Positions 55,967 through 64,000 of a DNA stretch of 64,000 nucleotides are shown piece by piece (within the stretch, counting starts at the first letter, position 1; every line of letters begins with the position of its first letter). The position numbers and the translations under genes are program-made. The notes below the pieces were generated by a model that saw nothing but the letters and a program-made list of their open reading frames with translations, had not been told where the DNA came from and searched no databases. This stretch comes from Halomonas sp. HAL1 (GTDB taxonomy: Bacteria > Pseudomonadota > Gammaproteobacteria > Pseudomonadales > Halomonadaceae), in contig NZ_CP130610.1 in assembly GCF_030544485.1 (NCBI RefSeq), positions 1,116,001-1,180,000 of the forward strand. The letters are read 5' to 3'.

Positions 55967-57907
55967 TTATGCAGCGGGTTTAGCTACCAGCGAGCGGGTC
56001 TCTTCGCGGGCTTCGGTCAAGATGACGCGAAGCGGGTCGCCAAGCTTGTAGCGCTCTTCGCCTTCGATCTGGATACGTCCCTCTTTATCATCAATCACCA
56101 CTTTGCTGCGGTCACTGTGCATTAAAGGGGCGGGAACAAAGGCGGTCGCGCCATTTTCCAGCAGACGAACGCGCATACCGCCACGGTTGATGGCCATGAT
56201 TTCGGCCTCAAACGTATCCTGGTTCTGCGCAGCGGGTGTTAGGTAGCGCACGTAGAGCCAATCTTTCACATCGCGTTCGGCCATACGGTTCAGGCGGCGG
56301 CGCTCCGTCAGCTGCTCGGTGAGCTGCTGTGTGGCTTCGGCGGGCGCCTGTTCGCCTTTCAGTACGCGCTTGATCAGGCGGTGATTGACCATATCGCCAT
56401 ACTTACGAATCGGCGAGGTCCAGGTCGCGTAGGCAGCCAGGCCGAGGCCAAAGTGCGGACCGGGCTGTGCAGACATCATGGTGAAGCCCTGGAAGCGGCG
56501 CAGGCGCGCATCCAGCCAAGCGTCGTCGCGGCTTTCCAGTGCACGCTTCAGCTCGGTGTAGCGGGCAAGCTCAGTCAGCGCTTCGCGTTCGACCACAATC
56601 TCCTGGCCTGCCAGGAATTCCTGGGCAGCTTCGGCTTTCTCGGGCTCGAACGCGCGATGCACGTTAAAGATACCGTGGCCGATATGCTGGGCCAGGAAGT
56701 CCGCGCAGCAGGCATTCGCCACAATCATCGACTCTTCGATCATGCGGTTGGCAATGCGGCGCTCTTCAGTGCGCACCGCCAATACGTTGCCAGCGGGATC
56801 GAGATCAAACACGTAGTCAGGGCGGTCTTTAAACACCAACGCGTGTTCGTTGCGCCAAGCGGTACGCGCCTCGGTCAAATCACGCAGCGCGGTGAGCTGC
56901 TCGGCAATCTCACCTGCGGGCGCCCAATCGCCTTGGCCTTCGATCCAGTCGGAGACATTGTCGTAAACGAGCTTGGCGTGGGATTTAACGTTCGCCGCAA
57001 AAAAGCGATACTCGCCCAGGCTGCCGTCGGCATTGATATCCAGCGTACAAGCCAGCGCGGGGCGCTCTTTATCTTCCCACAGCGAGCAGAGATCATCCGC
57101 TAGCTGCTCTGGCAGCATAGTGACGTTCTGGCCAGGCAGATAAACGGTAAAGGCACGGGTGCGGGCCTCTAAGTCAGCCGCATGGCCCTCTTCCACATAA
57201 GCAGTGGGGTCGGCAATCGCGACACTCAACTGCCAGCCGCCTTCAGCGCGAGGTGCGACGTGCAGCGCATCGTCCATATCGCGGGTCTTCTCACCATCGA
57301 TGGTGAAGAAGGGTGTGGCGGTTAAGTCTTCGCGAGTCAGGCCTTCATCCATCAGCGGCCAATCGGTACCCGCATCGGGGCACTCTTGCTCCAGCGCATG
57401 GCGGGCAAGTGTGACGCGCCACGGCACTGCCGGATCATCGCTTTTAGCGACCAGCTCATCAATCTGGGCAAAGAAAGCGCGGTCATCGGCTTTTAGCGGA
57501 TGGCGTACCAAGCGGGCAACGACCCAGTCGCCGTCAGCAATGCTCGCTTCATCAAGGTTGTTCTTAATCCGCGCCTTGATAACATTTTTAATCGACGGAT
57601 GGTCGGGCACCACGGCCAGACGGCCTTCGCGTTTCTGCACGCGGGAAACAAACCGATCCAGCCCCGCTTCAATCAGCTTTTCGGGCTCAACGGATTTTTT
57701 GTCACCGTTCTCGTGGATAACCGCTTCCACGCGATCCCCGTGAATCACGAGTTTCATGGCGGGCGGTGGCACGAAATAGGATTCACCGTCGTCGGTTTCG
57801 AGAAAACCGAAACCTTTGTCGGTGGCTTTGATCACCCCTTCAGCACGGGGGGTGGTTTGACGAATCTGTTGCTTGAGCTGGGCAAGCATGGCGTTATTCT
57901 GAAGCAT
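55967..57907 (-). CDS. rnb: Exoribonuclease II
   Basis: A 646-residue 3'-5' RNA exonuclease. Two N-terminal cold-shock-type domains (RAEGVIKATDKGFGFLETDDGESYFVPPPAMKLVIHGDRVEAVI) precede the catalytic RNB domain (about 190-520) with the metal-binding aspartates in FFTIDGEKTRDMDDALHV, and an S1 domain ends the protein. The N terminus and length match E. coli RNase II better than RNase R, which is longer and has a basic tail. It is transcribed alone and faces the chemotaxis receptor. Confidence 0.93.
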   Translation of the reverse strand: MLQNNAMLAQLKQQIRQTTPRAEGVIKATDKGFGFLETDDGESYFVPPPAMKLVIHGDRVEAVIHENGDKKSVEPEKLIEAGLDRFVSRVQKREGRLAVVPDHPSIKNVIKARIKNNLDEASIADGDWVVARLVRHPLKADDRAFFAQIDELVAKSDDPAVPWRVTLARHALEQECPDAGTDWPLMDEGLTREDLTATPFFTIDGEKTRDMDDALHVAPRAEGGWQLSVAIADPTAYVEEGHAADLEARTRAFTVYLPGQNVTMLPEQLADDLCSLWEDKERPALACTLDINADGSLGEYRFFAANVKSHAKLVYDNVSDWIEGQGDWAPAGEIAEQLTALRDLTEARTAWRNEHALVFKDRPDYVFDLDPAGNVLAVRTEERRIANRMIEESMIVANACCADFLAQHIGHGIFNVHRAFEPEKAEAAQEFLAGQEIVVEREALTELARYTELKRALESRDDAWLDARLRRFQGFTMMSAQPGPHFGLGLAAYATWTSPIRKYGDMVNHRLIKRVLKGEQAPAEATQQLTEQLTERRRLNRMAERDVKDWLYVRYLTPAAQNQDTFEAEIMAINRGGMRVRLLENGATAFVPAPLMHSDRSKVVIDDKEGRIQIEGEERYKLGDPLRVILTEAREETRSLVAKPAA

Positions 57908-58080
57908 GAGCTCAATCAGTTGGCGAGAGTTAGGGTGCCACTATACGGGTTCCCGCTTGCCACGCCAATTGCTGCTACGCGAAGTCGGCCCTAATGTTAG
58001 CGTTGGTAACGGCGCGTCAAAGGCTTACATGCGCTCAAAAGAATCGGTTAAGCTAAACGCCCATGCATATGGAGCGCGCT

Positions 58081-58878
58081 ATGACACCCCGCCTGATTGT
58101 TTCTGACCTTGATGGCACTCTTTTAGGAAGCGACCACACCCTGCACAAAAGCACGGTTGAAGTGCTGCGGGCGCTGGTGAAGCAAGGCCACCATGTCGCG
58201 CTTGCTTCGGGGCGCCACTATCACGATATGAAGGTGTTTCGCGATCAGTTGGATATACCAGCACACTTGATCAGTACCAACGGCGCCTATGTGCACGACC
58301 CGAAAGGCACCTTACTGGCCGCTACCCATGTCGACCCTGAGCATGCACAAACGCTGATTAATCTCCCGCGCCCGCCTCAGGTGCGCTTGAACCTCTACCG
58401 CGAAAGCGGCTGGCATATTGATGCGGAAGCCCCGCATCTATTATCTCTTCACGCCTCTACCGGGTTTGGTTATGACGTCGTGCCGCCTGATCAGATGGAC
58501 ATTAACGGTGTTGGCAAAGTGCTCTATCTAGGCGACCCTGAGGCGCTGAAACAGCTGGAAGAACAGGCTCATAAGGCCCATGGCGATGCGCTGCATATCA
58601 CCTACTCGACGATTGATTCCCTGGAGATCATGGCGGGCGGCGTTAACAAAGGCGTCGCGTTAGCCTCACTGCTTGAGCGTTTAGAATTAACGGCAGCCGA
58701 ATGCATAGCATTTGGTGACAATCTCAACGACACCGAAATGCTTGTGTTAGCCGGGGAAGCCCAGGTAATGGCCAACGCCCACCTTGATCTATTCGACCGT
58801 ATAAAAGGCGCCGAGCGTATCGGCCATCATGGTGAAGCTGCCGTTGCCGAGTGGTTGAAAAAGCGCTTTGGGCTATAA
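58081..58878 (+). CDS. Cof-type HAD-superfamily phosphatase
   Basis: A 265-residue HAD hydrolase of subfamily IIB. Motif I is VSDLDGTLL (nucleophile Asp near residue 8), SGRHYHDMK gives motif II, Lys in MAGGVNKGVAL is motif III, and GDNLNDTEML is motif IV. The large C2-type cap lies between motifs II and III. Such proteins dephosphorylate sugar phosphates, FMN or pyridoxal phosphate. ATG 58081 is preferred (GGAG 6 bases upstream) over ATG 58063. It precedes the glucose-regulator genes but has no proven link to them. Confidence 0.88.
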   Translation: MTPRLIVSDLDGTLLGSDHTLHKSTVEVLRALVKQGHHVALASGRHYHDMKVFRDQLDIPAHLISTNGAYVHDPKGTLLAATHVDPEHAQTLINLPRPPQVRLNLYRESGWHIDAEAPHLLSLHASTGFGYDVVPPDQMDINGVGKVLYLGDPEALKQLEEQAHKAHGDALHITYSTIDSLEIMAGGVNKGVALASLLERLELTAAECIAFGDNLNDTEMLVLAGEAQVMANAHLDLFDRIKGAERIGHHGEAAVAEWLKKRFGL

Positions 58879-58912
58879 TCTCCGCTGTTTAAAAACTAAT
58901 GCAACCTTGGTC

Positions 58913-58928
58913 GTAGCGGTATTGCTAC
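58913..58928. promoter_or_regulatory. Small inverted repeat upstream of the response regulator
   Basis: GTAGC (58913-58917) and GCTAC (58924-58928) are separated by 6 bases in the 115-base gap before the OmpR-type regulator gene. It may be a regulator half-site pair or a leader hairpin; evidence is slight. Confidence 0.3.
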
Positions 58929-58993
58929 TCCTTACCCACTCCACCATCATCAAGGCCCCATAACGACAACAGTGTAGGGCGACAACCGCTACG

Positions 58994-59719
58994 ATGACGA
59001 CAACCCCTGCTACTTTGATTGTGGTCGACGATGACCCGGAAATTTGTGAGCTGCTCGCGGATTACCTGGGGCGGCACGGTTACCGGGTATTTAAGGCGGA
59101 TGGTGCCCAAGCGCTGCATTCGCTGCGTGCTGAACATACCCCCGACTTGCTGATAGTCGATTTAATGCTCCCCGGTGACGACGGCTTTACCATCTGCCGC
59201 GACGTCCGCAAGCACAGCGACGTGCCGATTATCATGTTGACCGCCAGCGCCGATGAGACCGACCGCATCCTTGGTCTTGAACTGGGTGCGGATGACTACT
59301 TGGGCAAGCCGTTTAACCCCCGCGAACTACTGGCGCGCATCAAAGCGGTACTGCGACGTACCCGCTGTGCTCCGCCAGCGTTGCCCGCCGGGCAGGCGCG
59401 CTGGGTCACTTTCGGCAATTGGCAACTCGACCGTATGACTCGCGAGCTGATTGACCTGGAGGGCGAGCGCGCCGCGCTGTCTGGGGCTGATTTTCAGCTA
59501 TTGCAGGTGTTTTTAGAGCATCCGGCGAAGGTGCTCACTCGGGATGATCTCTACGCGCTTACCCGTGGGCGGGACGCGCCGCCGCTTGATCGCTCCATTG
59601 ATGTCCACGTTTGCCGCCTGCGCCAACGGCTGGGGGAAGATGCTCAGCACTCGCAGTTAATTCGAACGGTGCGCGGGGCAGGCTATGTGTTAACCGCTCA
59701 GGTCGATGCATTAACGTGA
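58994..59719 (+). CDS. OmpR-family response regulator (GltR-like)
   Basis: A 241-residue two-component regulator. The receiver domain has the acidic cluster Asp12-Asp14, phosphoacceptor Asp56 (LLIVDLMLPGDDG), Thr83 and Lys105. The C-terminal winged helix (about 140-235) ends DVHVCRLRQRLGEDAQHSQLIRTVRGAGYVL. It overlaps the sensor-kinase gene (GTGA). In Pseudomonas the gltR-gltS pair next to glucose ABC transporter genes controls glucose uptake; the same order here suggests the same job, by inference. Confidence 0.92.
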   Translation: MTTTPATLIVVDDDPEICELLADYLGRHGYRVFKADGAQALHSLRAEHTPDLLIVDLMLPGDDGFTICRDVRKHSDVPIIMLTASADETDRILGLELGADDYLGKPFNPRELLARIKAVLRRTRCAPPALPAGQARWVTFGNWQLDRMTRELIDLEGERAALSGADFQLLQVFLEHPAKVLTRDDLYALTRGRDAPPLDRSIDVHVCRLRQRLGEDAQHSQLIRTVRGAGYVLTAQVDALT

Positions 59720-61227
59720 AACAAGTGGGCTGGGCCGAGACCAGGCGGCGTTTATCCAGACGAGTAGCCCGCTGGCTGCCGGCGTCGCTGCGCGGGCGCT
59801 TCGTGATCATCATGATCGCCGGAGTGCTGGTCGCCCAAGGGGCCAGTTACGCGATCTGGACTTCTCAGGTGCGCTCCAGCCACTTGGCTCAGTTGGATGA
59901 GCTGTCCACCAATATGGCGTTTAGCATCGCCTCCACCATGAAGTTTTTCCGCTCACTGCCCGTTGACTACCGCCACATCGTGCTGGATCAGCTGCGTAAT
60001 ATGGGCGGCACGCGCTTTTTTGTCAGCGTCAACGAACGCAGGCTGACCATTGACGATATCGGCTCGGGGCCGGAAAAACAGGTGGTGGTGAATAATGTGC
60101 GCTCAGTGCTCACCCAGCAGCTCAATATCGACGATGTGATTGTCGAGTTCTCCCGCCCGGAAAACCTGCGGGTGCTTAATAACGAAGTGCTGCTTTACGA
60201 CCTGCCGCCCCGCTGGGGGCAGCACAGCCTGCTGATGGAGCCACTCTCCCCACCGATTTTAGTGGTTCAACTGGAGCTTGCCCCAGGCACCTGGCTGTAT
60301 GTCGCCACGCTGCTAGGCGTACCCGATATTTTCAGCGGCTATCGCTGGCTTTCTGAGGAGCGTTTGCTGGTCGGGTTACTGGTGCTGCTGAGTGTGCTGG
60401 CGCTTTCGCTGTTAGGAATTACCAGCGTGACCCGGCCACTGGCGCGGCTTTCACGGGCAGCGAATCAGTTGGGCGATGACTTGGACATGCCGCCACTACG
60501 GGAGAGCGGCCCCAAAGAAGTGGCCGCCACCGCCGCGGCGTTCAATCGTATGCAGCGGCGTATTCGCGAGCAGATTGAGGAGCGAGAACGGCTGTTTTCG
60601 GCGATTTCCCATGATTTAAAGACCCCCTTAACCCGCATGCGCCTGCGCGCTGAAATGCTCGAAGACGACTATCAGCGCGAGCGTTTTTGCGCCTCACTGG
60701 ATGAACTGGATAGCTTAGTTAAAGGCGCCTTGGCCTCAGTGAAAGGCTTGGATCTGCACGAAGAGCCCGCGCCCGTTGATCTAACGAACATGGTCGAAGA
60801 GCTGGCCGAGGAGCTTAGCCTTCAAGGCGGTAAGGTCACTATCGAGACTAAAAGCGGTAACCCTATTCCACCGCTGATTGCCAAACCGCTGGCGCTTAAG
60901 CGCTGCCTGGCAAACCTGCTTGAGAACGCGGTGTTCTATGGAAAGCAGGCCGATGTGCAGCTAATCGATCACGGCAATGTTGTCACCATGCGTATTCGTG
61001 ACCACGGCCCAGGTATACCCGAAGAGCAGCTGGGGCGGGTGTTTTCGCCCTTTGTGCGCTTAGAACCCTCACGCAGCCGACATACTGGTGGTAGTGGCCT
61101 CGGGTTGGGCATTGCCCGGCATATTGCCCGTGCCCATGGCGGCGATATCACGCTCGCCAACCATGCTGATGGTGGGCTGGTGGTGACTCTCTCGCTACCC
61201 CGCCAGGAAACTATTACAGGTTTGTAA
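59716..61227 (+). CDS. Two-component sensor histidine kinase (GltS-like)
   Basis: A 503-residue membrane kinase. Span one is at about 29-47 and span two at about 216-236, with a periplasmic sensor domain of about 165 residues between them. HAMP, the dimerisation and phosphoacceptor motif FSAISHDLKTPLTRMRLRAEML (His299) and an HATPase with N box NLLENAVFYG and G boxes GPGIPEEQLG and GGSGLGLGIA follow. The open frame is longer upstream; GTG 59716 overlapping the regulator stop is chosen, although its ribosome site is weak. It probably senses glucose-related conditions with its partner regulator. Confidence 0.9.
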   Translation: MKQVGWAETRRRLSRRVARWLPASLRGRFVIIMIAGVLVAQGASYAIWTSQVRSSHLAQLDELSTNMAFSIASTMKFFRSLPVDYRHIVLDQLRNMGGTRFFVSVNERRLTIDDIGSGPEKQVVVNNVRSVLTQQLNIDDVIVEFSRPENLRVLNNEVLLYDLPPRWGQHSLLMEPLSPPILVVQLELAPGTWLYVATLLGVPDIFSGYRWLSEERLLVGLLVLLSVLALSLLGITSVTRPLARLSRAANQLGDDLDMPPLRESGPKEVAATAAAFNRMQRRIREQIEERERLFSAISHDLKTPLTRMRLRAEMLEDDYQRERFCASLDELDSLVKGALASVKGLDLHEEPAPVDLTNMVEELAEELSLQGGKVTIETKSGNPIPPLIAKPLALKRCLANLLENAVFYGKQADVQLIDHGNVVTMRIRDHGPGIPEEQLGRVFSPFVRLEPSRSRHTGGSGLGLGIARHIARAHGGDITLANHADGGLVVTLSLPRQETITGL

Positions 61228-61338
61228 TAAAACCCCAACACTATGCAGTACTCGGTAACTCCCGTTGACGCACACCTTGGCGTAACCTCTTGGATATCGC
61301 ACGTCCGAGAGGACAATAACAATATAAGGAGTGACTCC

Positions 61339-62598
61339 ATGTCGACGTTTAAGAAGACAACCCTCGTGCTTGCTCTGGCAGGAGCCTCGCTCGCCAGTAC
61401 CGCCCAGGCCAATGAAGTCGAAGTGCTGCACTGGTGGACGTCCGGTGGTGAAGCTCGCGCTGCCAACGTGCTTAAAGAGTTAATGGAAGCTGAAGGCTAC
61501 GGCTGGCAGGACTTTGCCGTGGCTGGTGGCGGCGGTGAAACCGTCATGACGGTGCTTAAATCTCGTGCCATGTCGGGCAACCCACCCTCTGCCGCCCAAA
61601 TCAAAGGCCCCGAAATTCAGGAGTGGGGTGAGCTTGGTTTGCTCGGTGACCTGAACGGCGTTGCCGAGGCGGAAGGCTGGGATGAGCTGCTGCCGGAAGT
61701 CGTGGCCGATATCATGCGCCATGATGGTCAATACGTGGCGGTACCCGTCAACGTACACCGGGTAAACTGGTTGTGGGCCAACCCCGAAGTGCTCGAAGCG
61801 GCAGGGGTAGAGATGCCTACCACGCTAGATGAGCTATTCGAGGCAGGTGAGGCTATCCGAGAAGCGGGCTTCGTACCGCTGGCTCATGGCGGCCAATCCT
61901 GGCAGGACGCTACGGTCTTCGAAAGCGTACTGTTAGGTGGTCAGGGTAGCGAGTTTTATCAGCAGGCATTGGTAGAACTAGACCCTGAAGCCCTGGGCGG
62001 CGAACAGATGATCGATGCCCTTGAGGATTTCAAGCGTACCCGTGAGCTGATGGATGAGGGCATGCCCGGGCGCGACTGGAACATTGCCACTGCCATGGTG
62101 ATCGATGGAGTGGCAGGCTTTCAGCTGATGGGCGATTGGGCGAAAGGTGAGTTCACCGCGGCAGGGCTGACCGCCGGGGAAGATTACCTCTGTGCAGCAG
62201 CGCCGGGCACCGAAGATGCGTTCACCTTCAATATCGATAGCCTGGCCATGTTCCGGGTCACCGACGACGAGGAGCGCGAAGCGCAGCAAGCGTTAGCGCG
62301 TCTGGTGCTTGAGCCTACTTTCCAGGAAGCGTTTAACCTTGCCAAAGGCTCGATTCCGGCGCGGCCTGATCTGGACATGAGCGAATTCGATAGCTGCGCC
62401 CAGCAGTCGTTGGCTGATTTCCAGCGCACCGCGGAAGAGGGTGGCCTAGTGCCCAGTATGGCTCACGGTATGGCCGTGCGTGCGGATGTACAGGGTGCCA
62501 TTTTTGATGTGGTTACCAACTACTTCAACGACGCCGATATGCCTGCTGAAGAAGCGGCAGAACGTATGGTGAGCGCCGCCGAAGCGGCCTCTTTCTAG
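61339..62598 (+). CDS. Glucose/sugar ABC transporter substrate-binding protein (GltB-like)
   Basis: A 419-residue periplasmic receptor with a Sec signal peptide (LVLALAGASLASTAQA, cleavage before NEVEVLHWW). The mature N terminus EVEVLHWWTSGGEARAANVLKELME is typical of the Pseudomonas-type glucose/mannose-binding protein. The frame opens at 61243, but ATG 61339 with AAGGAG 8 bases upstream gives the signal peptide directly. It begins an operon with two permeases, next to a two-component system of GltRS type. Confidence 0.9.
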   Translation: MSTFKKTTLVLALAGASLASTAQANEVEVLHWWTSGGEARAANVLKELMEAEGYGWQDFAVAGGGGETVMTVLKSRAMSGNPPSAAQIKGPEIQEWGELGLLGDLNGVAEAEGWDELLPEVVADIMRHDGQYVAVPVNVHRVNWLWANPEVLEAAGVEMPTTLDELFEAGEAIREAGFVPLAHGGQSWQDATVFESVLLGGQGSEFYQQALVELDPEALGGEQMIDALEDFKRTRELMDEGMPGRDWNIATAMVIDGVAGFQLMGDWAKGEFTAAGLTAGEDYLCAAAPGTEDAFTFNIDSLAMFRVTDDEEREAQQALARLVLEPTFQEAFNLAKGSIPARPDLDMSEFDSCAQQSLADFQRTAEEGGLVPSMAHGMAVRADVQGAIFDVVTNYFNDADMPAEEAAERMVSAAEAASF

Positions 62599-62623
62599 GA
62601 TTTTCTAGTACTTGCGTTCTCAA

Positions 62624-62646
62624 GGCGCCGCCGCAACGGCGGCGTC
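62624..62646 (+). other. Stem-loop after the binding-protein gene
   Basis: CGCCGCCG-CAA-CGGCGGCG (8 perfect pairs, up to 10 with a G-T) lies 25 bases after the binding-protein stop, followed by TATTCT. Such hairpins protect the upstream mRNA or partly terminate, giving more receptor than permease. Confidence 0.65.
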
Positions 62647-62651
62647 TATTC

Positions 62652-62714
62652 TGCTTAGCAAGAACACTATTTTGCTTAGTAAGAACATTATGCTGCTTGG
62701 CAAGGATACTTCTC
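62652..62714 (+). repeat. Three degenerate direct repeats of period 21
   Basis: Units start TGCTTAGCAAGAACA (62652), TGCTTAGTAAGAACA (62673) and TGCTTGGCAAGGATA (62694), each exactly 21 bases apart; the first two share 17 of 21 bases. The third contains AAGGA, the ribosome site of the permease gene. The run fills the space between the stem-loop and the permease start. Confidence 0.75.
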
Positions 62715-62715
62715 A

Positions 62716-63660
62716 ATGAGAGATTCCCTCCCCATGAAAAATACCTCTGCGACGCCTTTAGGGGCTGGCGCTAAGCGGTCGACGCCATCCGGTGGTTTGC
62801 AGGCGTGGCTGCCGCGCTTGGTGCTGGCACCGTCGGTGGCGATTTCGCTGTTCTTTGTTTACGGCTTCATGCTGTGGACGTTCGTGCTCTCGTTGACCAG
62901 CTCGCGCATGCTGCCCAGCTACGACTTTGTCGGCTTTGGCCAGTATTCACGCCTGATGGATAATGAGCGCTGGTGGGTAGCCTCGACCAACCTGATGATT
63001 TTTGGCGTGCTGTTCGTGTTGATTTGTCTGGTGATTGGCTCGCTGCTGGCCATTCTGCTTGATCAGAAAATTCGCCAAGAGGGTGCGCTGCGCACGATCT
63101 ACCTCTATCCCATGGCGCTGTCGTTTATCGTTACTGGGGTGGTGTGGAAGTGGCTGCTTAACCCGCAGTTGGGCATACAAGCGATGGTTCAAGGCTGGGG
63201 CTTTGAGTCATTTCGCTTTGACTGGATTGTCGATCCGGATATGGCGATTTATACCCTGGTGATTGCCGCCGTATGGCAGGCGTCAGGCTTTGTGATGGCG
63301 CTGTTTTTAGCCGGGCTGCGGGGTATCGACGACAGTATTATCAAGGCCGCACAACTAGATGGCGCTAGCCTGCCGCGGATTTATCTGCGCGTGGTGATGC
63401 CGTGCCTGCGCCCAGTGGTGTTCAGTGCGGTGATGATCTTGGCGCATATTGCGATTAAGAGCTTTGACCTGGTCGTCGCACTCACCGGCGGTGGGCCTGG
63501 TTACGCCACCGATTTGCCCGCCACCTTTATGTACGCTCACGCCTTTACCCGGGCGCAGATAGGTTTGGGCTCGGCCAGCGCCATGCTGATGTTGGGCGGC
63601 GTACTGGCGATTTTGATTCCTTACCTCTACTCCGAACTAAGGAGCCGCAAGCATGGCTAA
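62716..63660 (+). CDS. Glucose/sugar ABC transporter permease (GltF-like)
   Basis: A 314-residue, six-span membrane protein of the MalF/UgpA type. The EAA-type loop reads IKAAQLDGASLPRIYLRVVMP, and VALTGGGPGYATDLPATFMY is the conserved sugar-permease segment. A hydrophilic ~30-residue N terminus precedes the first span. ATG 62716 has AAGGA 9 bases upstream; an internal ATG at 62734 is an alternative. It overlaps the next permease by 8 bases. Confidence 0.9.
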   Translation: MRDSLPMKNTSATPLGAGAKRSTPSGGLQAWLPRLVLAPSVAISLFFVYGFMLWTFVLSLTSSRMLPSYDFVGFGQYSRLMDNERWWVASTNLMIFGVLFVLICLVIGSLLAILLDQKIRQEGALRTIYLYPMALSFIVTGVVWKWLLNPQLGIQAMVQGWGFESFRFDWIVDPDMAIYTLVIAAVWQASGFVMALFLAGLRGIDDSIIKAAQLDGASLPRIYLRVVMPCLRPVVFSAVMILAHIAIKSFDLVVALTGGGPGYATDLPATFMYAHAFTRAQIGLGSASAMLMLGGVLAILIPYLYSELRSRKHG

Positions 63661-64000
63661 TGTGATTCGTCGTCAGACGCCCGCTGCGCGGCTGGGCCGT
63701 GGCCTGCTCTATGGCGTGCTGATACTCGCTGCGCTGTTCTATATTCTACCGCTGGTGGTCATGTTGATGACGTCAGTGAAGCCACTGAGCGAAATCAGCG
63801 CCGGGTCGCTGCTCTCGTTTCCGCAAAATCCCACCCTCGCGCCATGGACGAAAGCCTGGGGTGAAGCCTGCACCGGCATGCGCTGCGAGGGTGTCGGTGG
63901 CTACTTCTGGAACTCCTTTGCGATCGTGATTCCAGCGGTGCTGATCTCAACCACTATTGGCGCCCTTAACGGCTACGCGCTAACCAAATGGCGCTTCAAA
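63653..64000 (+). CDS. Glucose/sugar ABC transporter permease (GltG-like), 3' partial
   Basis: The first 116 residues of the second permease, cut by the window end. ATG 63653 has AAGGAG (63639-63644) 8 bases upstream and overlaps the previous stop (ATGGCTAA). A first span (about residues 18-40) is followed by a periplasmic loop with TKAWGEACTGMRCEGVGGYFWNSF, a phrase typical of Pseudomonas-type GltG and related CUT1 permeases, and a second span. The ATPase gene is expected just outside the window. Confidence 0.9.
   Translation, partial: MANVIRRQTPAARLGRGLLYGVLILAALFYILPLVVMLMTSVKPLSEISAGSLLSFPQNPTLAPWTKAWGEACTGMRCEGVGGYFWNSFAIVIPAVLISTTIGALNGYALTKWRFK

Noticed and set aside
62652..62714. CRISPR or minisatellite array
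   Set aside because: There are only three degenerate 21-base units without spacers, so it is treated as a regulatory repeat candidate.

Overview
The window reads as the chromosome of a gammaproteobacterium, most likely Halomonas or a close relative (Halomonadaceae). That placement is inferred from gene content and protein style: gltA facing sdhCDAB-sucAB-lpdA-sucCD, gltX beside tRNA-Ala and tRNA-Glu, a Pseudomonas-like glucose ABC transporter with its two-component system, and the polyol operon. No phage, insertion sequence, CRISPR array or plasmid gene was seen. Genes are dense, ATGA-type overlaps are common, and many transcription units end in clear intrinsic terminators.

Layout. 1-9.6 kb: a polyol (mannitol/sorbitol/arabitol) operon with ABC permeases and ATPase, HAD phosphatase, SDR sorbitol-type dehydrogenase, P-loop sugar kinase, mannitol-type dehydrogenase, xylulokinase, transaldolase and a fructosamine-kinase-like protein. 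Polyols would be imported, oxidised to fructose or xylulose, phosphorylated and passed to the pentose phosphate pathway. 9.6-13.3 kb: an FNT-family anion channel and cyanase on the minus strand, divergent from a PAS-containing sigma-54 activator. The space between them holds a near-consensus sigma-54 promoter and three phased ACGA-N4-TCGT palindromes. 13.5-22 kb: a TolC/adaptor/RND efflux operon, a DUF1449-like membrane protein, an alpha/beta hydrolase and a TetR/AcrR repressor, with operator-like sites at the pump and repressor promoters. 22-28.9 kb: an M14 deacylase, a catalase with an OxyR-like upstream site, dusA, a small conserved-looking protein, a TauE/SafE permease, a lipoprotein and an XRE regulator.

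29-31 kb: gltX, tRNA-Ala(GGC), tRNA-Glu(TTC), then a 0.6 kb non-coding stretch with several DnaA-box-like 9-mers. 31.7-45.4 kb: almost a complete TCA-cycle block (citrate synthase, succinate dehydrogenase, 2-oxoglutarate dehydrogenase E1/E2/E3, succinyl-CoA synthetase). Its E2 protein carries two tandem lipoyl domains. 45.4-47.6 kb: a flippase-like membrane protein and a GT4 glycosyltransferase. 47.7-49.6 kb: a ribbon-helix-helix regulator with a palindromic promoter and a PHB-depolymerase-family esterase. 49.6-53.9 kb: a NitT/TauT-type ABC transporter plus amidase behind an NtrC-site / IHF-like / sigma-54 array, so probably a nitrogen-scavenging operon. 54.2-57.9 kb: a methyl-accepting chemotaxis protein and RNase II, converging on a perfect palindromic terminator. 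58-64 kb: a Cof-type HAD phosphatase, an OmpR-type regulator and sensor kinase, and the first three genes of a glucose ABC transporter (the last cut by the window end).

The most interesting signals are regulatory: two sigma-54 control regions with complete-looking activator sites (FNT-cyanase and ABC-amidase), the double-lipoyl E2, the palindromic control region of the ribbon-helix-helix gene, and the DnaA-box-like cluster. All motif calls were made by eye; no search was run.
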